Below are positions 5,983 through 7,476 of a stretch of 7,476 nucleotides of DNA, piece by piece (the stretch's first letter is position 1; each line of letters starts with the position of its first letter). Below the pieces are notes generated by a model. It saw only the letters and a list, made by a program, of their open reading frames with translations, did not search any database and was not told where the DNA came from. Made by a program: the position numbers and the translations under genes. The DNA is from Atribacterota bacterium (GTDB lineage Bacteria > Atribacterota > Phoenicimicrobiia > Phoenicimicrobiales > Phoenicimicrobiaceae): assembly GCA_030666935.1 (NCBI GenBank), contig DAOUWX010000085.1, positions 1 to 7,476 on the forward strand, read 5' to 3'.

Positions 5983-6007
5983 GTGACAGGGAGCGGTTTT
6001 CTGTCAC
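5983..6007. repeat. GGGACGG-loop hairpin repeat, copy 3
   Basis: GTGACAG (5983-5989) and CTGTCAC (6001-6007) pair perfectly around the 11-base loop GGAGCGGTTTT. This copy has the best stem but a more diverged loop. Orientation is the same as in copies 1 and 2. It lies in the 119-nt gap between the two methyltransferase genes, 46 nt before the downstream start codon. Confidence 0.78.
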
Positions 6008-6055
6008 AAGTATATCACATAATAACTCTGCTTTATTTCACATAAAAAACCTTAT

Positions 6056-6817
6056 TTATAAAGGCTTAATACAAATCAACATAGGATAAGATTCTCCTTC
6101 TGTAAAGGTAGAGTGTGTAAATTTCACCTGCTTTACTTTAAATCCTGTTGCCTTCAAAAGTTCGAGCCAGGTTTCCAGTTGGAAAATACCACAAAGGTGC
6201 CGGTCGGTATGAACTTCAGGTTTGCCTCCAACGCGGATCAAATAGATAAATGTGACTTCATAGTTGGTATCATTGGAGTCAGGGTCATAGCAGTTCTCGA
6301 TAAATGTAATCTCCACATCACCTTGAGAATGAGTTGAGTATGTAGTATTGTTCTGTTTAAATTTTCCTGCAATTTGTTCCACAAATGTTAAGAAGACACC
6401 TCCCGATTTTAAATGTTCGTATGCAGTAATAAATGTTCTTTGGAGATTCTCTACAGTCTTAATATAATTAATGGAATCAAGTATAGTGACTACATCGAAT
6501 TTTTCTTCCAGCCTTATGGTTCGCATATCACCATACCGATAGTTCACCTCTGGGTTGAGCTTTTTGGCAAGAGTGAGCATATCTTCACTGATATCAGCAG
6601 ATGTTACCTTAAAATGTTTTTTGAAAGTATAATCATTGTGACCCCCGCCACAACCGAGATGGAGTAATGTATTTACCTCAATCGTTGAATGTTCTTTAAT
6701 TAGCTTACTAAACAATTCTGTTTCTTCTATGTAATCTTCTACGGGGCTAATTATCGGCCATGTCCAGGCAAGATCACTGTATAATCTCCGTTCATCCTTT
6801 CCAGATATTATTTTCAT
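6056..6817 (-). CDS. Class I SAM-dependent methyltransferase
   Basis: A 253-residue cytoplasmic methyltransferase. Motif I is TLLHLGCGGGHNDYTF (50-65), followed by VTSADISEDML (71-81) with Asp75 as the likely SAM-ribose ligand. GDMRTIRLEEKFDVVTILDSINYI (96-119) forms motifs II/III, and LKSGGVFLTF (136-145) the post-motif. The C-terminal half (about 150-253) is mostly beta-strand, with VHTDRHLCGIFQLETWLELLKATGF (202-226) a typical acceptor-side element of the Methyltransf_25/glycine-N-methyltransferase-like group. The substrate is not identifiable. The start is ATG 6817 with AAGGGG eight bases upstream. It is the first minus-strand gene after the divergent gntR promoter, so a promoter for this unit should lie in 6818-6970, but I cannot pick one with confidence. 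Confidence 0.92.
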   Translation of the reverse strand: MKIISGKDERRLYSDLAWTWPIISPVEDYIEETELFSKLIKEHSTIEVNTLLHLGCGGGHNDYTFKKHFKVTSADISEDMLTLAKKLNPEVNYRYGDMRTIRLEEKFDVVTILDSINYIKTVENLQRTFITAYEHLKSGGVFLTFVEQIAGKFKQNNTTYSTHSQGDVEITFIENCYDPDSNDTNYEVTFIYLIRVGGKPEVHTDRHLCGIFQLETWLELLKATGFKVKQVKFTHSTFTEGESYPMLICIKPL

Positions 6818-6853
6818 TTTGTATTCCCCTTACCTGATAATAAATATATCTTA

Positions 6854-6894
6854 AAAAGTTAACCAAAGGTGCCAAGCACTTTTGGTTAACTTTT
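6854..6894. repeat. Palindromic GGTGCC-type dispersed repeat, copy 2
   Basis: Two 19-base arms (6854-6872 and 6876-6894) pair at 18 of 19 positions, the odd one being a G-T wobble, around a three-base loop. The core CCAAAGGTGCCAAGCAC is nearly the same as in copy 1 (441-479), while the outer arms differ (GTTAAC instead of TGTAAC) yet stay self-complementary. It lies 37 nt before the methyltransferase start codon, and would form a strong hairpin in the leader if transcription starts beyond 6894. Confidence 0.85.
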
Positions 6895-6910
6895 CTATAT
6901 TAATTTATAC

Positions 6911-6940
6911 TTCTACAAAATTTTTAAAAATCCTCTTTTT
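6911..6940. repeat. AT-rich CTACAAA...TCCTC dispersed element, copy C
   Basis: TTCTACAAAATTTTT then AAAAATCCTCTTTTT, matching copy B (2846-2875) at 27 of 30 positions and copy A (1267-1297) with one indel. It lies in the divergent region between the methyltransferase and gntR genes. On the reverse strand it reads AAAAAGAGGATTTTTAAA...TTTTGTAGAA, followed by TATAAA. Confidence 0.65.
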
Positions 6941-6970
6941 GTAAAAAATAAATATTTTTTAAAAAAACCC

Positions 6971-6998
6971 TTGACAAAAAAATATTTTGGTGTATTAT
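6971..6998 (+). promoter_or_regulatory. Sigma-A-type promoter of the gntR-ABC unit
   Basis: A perfect -35 box TTGACA (6971-6976), a 16-base spacer and the -10 box TATTAT (6993-6998, 5 of 6 to consensus). Transcription would start around 7005, about 30 nt before the gntR start codon. The -10 box lies inside the palindrome at 6990-7011, so a bound repressor would block polymerase. Confidence 0.8.
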
Positions 6999-7011
6999 GT
7001 ATATAGTACAC
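6990..7011. promoter_or_regulatory. Palindromic operator, probable YtrA-type GntR binding site
   Basis: A 22-bp palindrome with half-sites GTGTA (6990-6994) and TACAC (7007-7011); 18 of 22 positions are symmetric, the exceptions being mirrored pairs at positions 6/17 and 10/13 of the site. It covers the -10 box and the expected transcription start of the gntR gene. YtrA-subfamily regulators are known to repress their own operon from such inverted repeats, so autorepression is a strong inference. Confidence 0.78.
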
Positions 7012-7036
7012 TAATACATTAAAAGGAAAATTAATT

Positions 7037-7387
7037 ATGGAGTTCAACAACAACATTCCTATCTATCTACAAATAATTGATAATATTAAGCAGGACATTG
7101 TTGTAGGTAAATTAAAAGCAGGTCAGAAAATGCCTTCAGTAAGGGAGCTGGCAGGAACATTAAAAGTCAACCCAAATACTATACAAAGAGTGTATCAAGA
7201 GTTAGATAGAGAAAAAATTACTTATACTAAAAGAGGAATGGGAACTTATGTAACTGAAGAGGAAAAAACTATAAGTTCGTTAAAGGAAGAGTTATCCAAA
7301 AAAATAATTCTTAATTTTGTAGAAGGTATGAATAAATTAGGTTTTTCCAATAAGGAAATGATTAATACTCTCAAGGAGTACTTATAA
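7037..7387 (+). CDS. GntR-family transcriptional repressor, YtrA subfamily
   Basis: A 116-residue DNA-binding protein. The winged helix-turn-helix spans about residues 8-73: PIYLQIIDNIKQDIVVGKL, GQKMPSVRELAGTLKVNPNT (29-48, recognition region), IQRVYQELDREKITYTKRG and the wing GMGTYV. Only some 43 residues follow, forming two short helices. This is the mark of the YtrA subfamily, which has a dimerisation tail rather than a ligand-binding domain. The start ATG 7037 is preceded by AAAAGG about ten bases upstream. The ABC transporter ATPase gene begins 14 nt past its stop codon, the classic YtrA arrangement in which the repressor controls an ABC exporter. In B. subtilis the equivalent ytr operon responds to cell-wall-active antibiotics; whether that holds here is not known. 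Confidence 0.93.
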   Translation: MEFNNNIPIYLQIIDNIKQDIVVGKLKAGQKMPSVRELAGTLKVNPNTIQRVYQELDREKITYTKRGMGTYVTEEEKTISSLKEELSKKIILNFVEGMNKLGFSNKEMINTLKEYL

Positions 7388-7401
7388 AAGGAGGAGGAAA
7401 T

Positions 7402-7476
7402 ATGGAACAGATATTAAAAGCCACTCAACTTAGTAAATATTTTTATCAAAAAAAAGCTCTCGATAAAGTTGATCTG
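7402..7476 (+). CDS. ABC transporter ATP-binding protein, N-terminal fragment cut by the window
   Basis: Twenty-five codons are visible, MEQILKATQLSKYF then YQKKALDKVDL. The pattern L-x-x-x-x-L-S-K-x-F-x-x-K-x-A-L-x-x-V is the start of an ABC ATPase, before the Walker A loop, which would lie about ten residues further on. The gene has a strong AGGAGGAGG site (7389-7397) before ATG 7402 and follows gntR by 14 nt, so it is the second gene of that unit and under the same operator. The type of transporter cannot be told from the fragment; the YtrA-type neighbour favours an exporter. Confidence 0.85.
   Translation, partial: MEQILKATQLSKYFYQKKALDKVDL

Noticed and set aside
6949..6977. Divergent minus-strand promoter TTGTCA-17-TATTTA sharing the gntR -35 region
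   Set aside because: The -35 is good (5 of 6) but the -10 matches only 3 of 6 and lacks the key final T, so in such AT-rich DNA it is not convincing.
1..7476. CRISPR array, toxin-antitoxin, defence island or transposase
   Set aside because: No regularly spaced direct repeats, no small toxin/antitoxin-like pair and no transposase or nuclease motifs appear on either strand; the repeats present are hairpins scattered singly between genes.

Overview
This AT-rich window looks like a chromosomal segment of a low-GC, probably anaerobic bacterium of Clostridia type or a related deep lineage such as Atribacterota. The clues are strong purine-rich Shine-Dalgarno sites, occasional TTG/GTG start candidates, a YtrA-type GntR/ABC module, and dispersed hairpin repeats of kinds I recall from such genomes. 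The lineage is an inference and cannot be settled from the sequence alone.

Layout: from 6817 down to 1, nine genes lie on the minus strand. In transcription order they are two SAM-dependent methyltransferases (6817-6056 and 5936-5112), a GrpB/UPF0157 protein (5017-4475), a NagA-type deacetylase (4472-3327), a VOC/glyoxalase-fold protein (3264-2899), a small lipoprotein (2720-2319), a DUF2330 exported membrane-anchored protein (2259-1279), a YpgQ/YedJ-like HD phosphohydrolase (1158-472) and a histidine phosphatase cut by the window edge (420-1). From 6971 rightward on the plus strand lies a divergent unit: a promoter with a 22-bp palindromic operator, a YtrA-subfamily GntR repressor (7037-7387), and the first 25 codons of an ABC transporter ATPase (7402-7476).

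How the genes fit together: the GntR/ABC pair is a clear self-regulated transporter module. The minus-strand genes read as a loose string of metabolic and housekeeping-repair enzymes with one envelope pair, lipoprotein plus DUF2330, in the middle. Only GrpB-NagA is tightly coupled, with a 2-nt gap. The other gaps are 51-178 nt, and most carry dispersed repeats, so the string may be several transcription units.

The most unusual feature is the density of small non-coding repeats: three copies of a GGGACGG-loop hairpin, two copies of a GGTGCC palindrome and three copies of an AT-rich CTACAAA...TCCTC element, all in gaps or at gene ends. Some overlap stop codons or a ribosome-binding site. I see no CRISPR array, RNA gene, transposase or recognisable novel defence system. 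The longest gene-free stretch is 6818-7036 (219 bp), which holds repeats and the gntR promoter.
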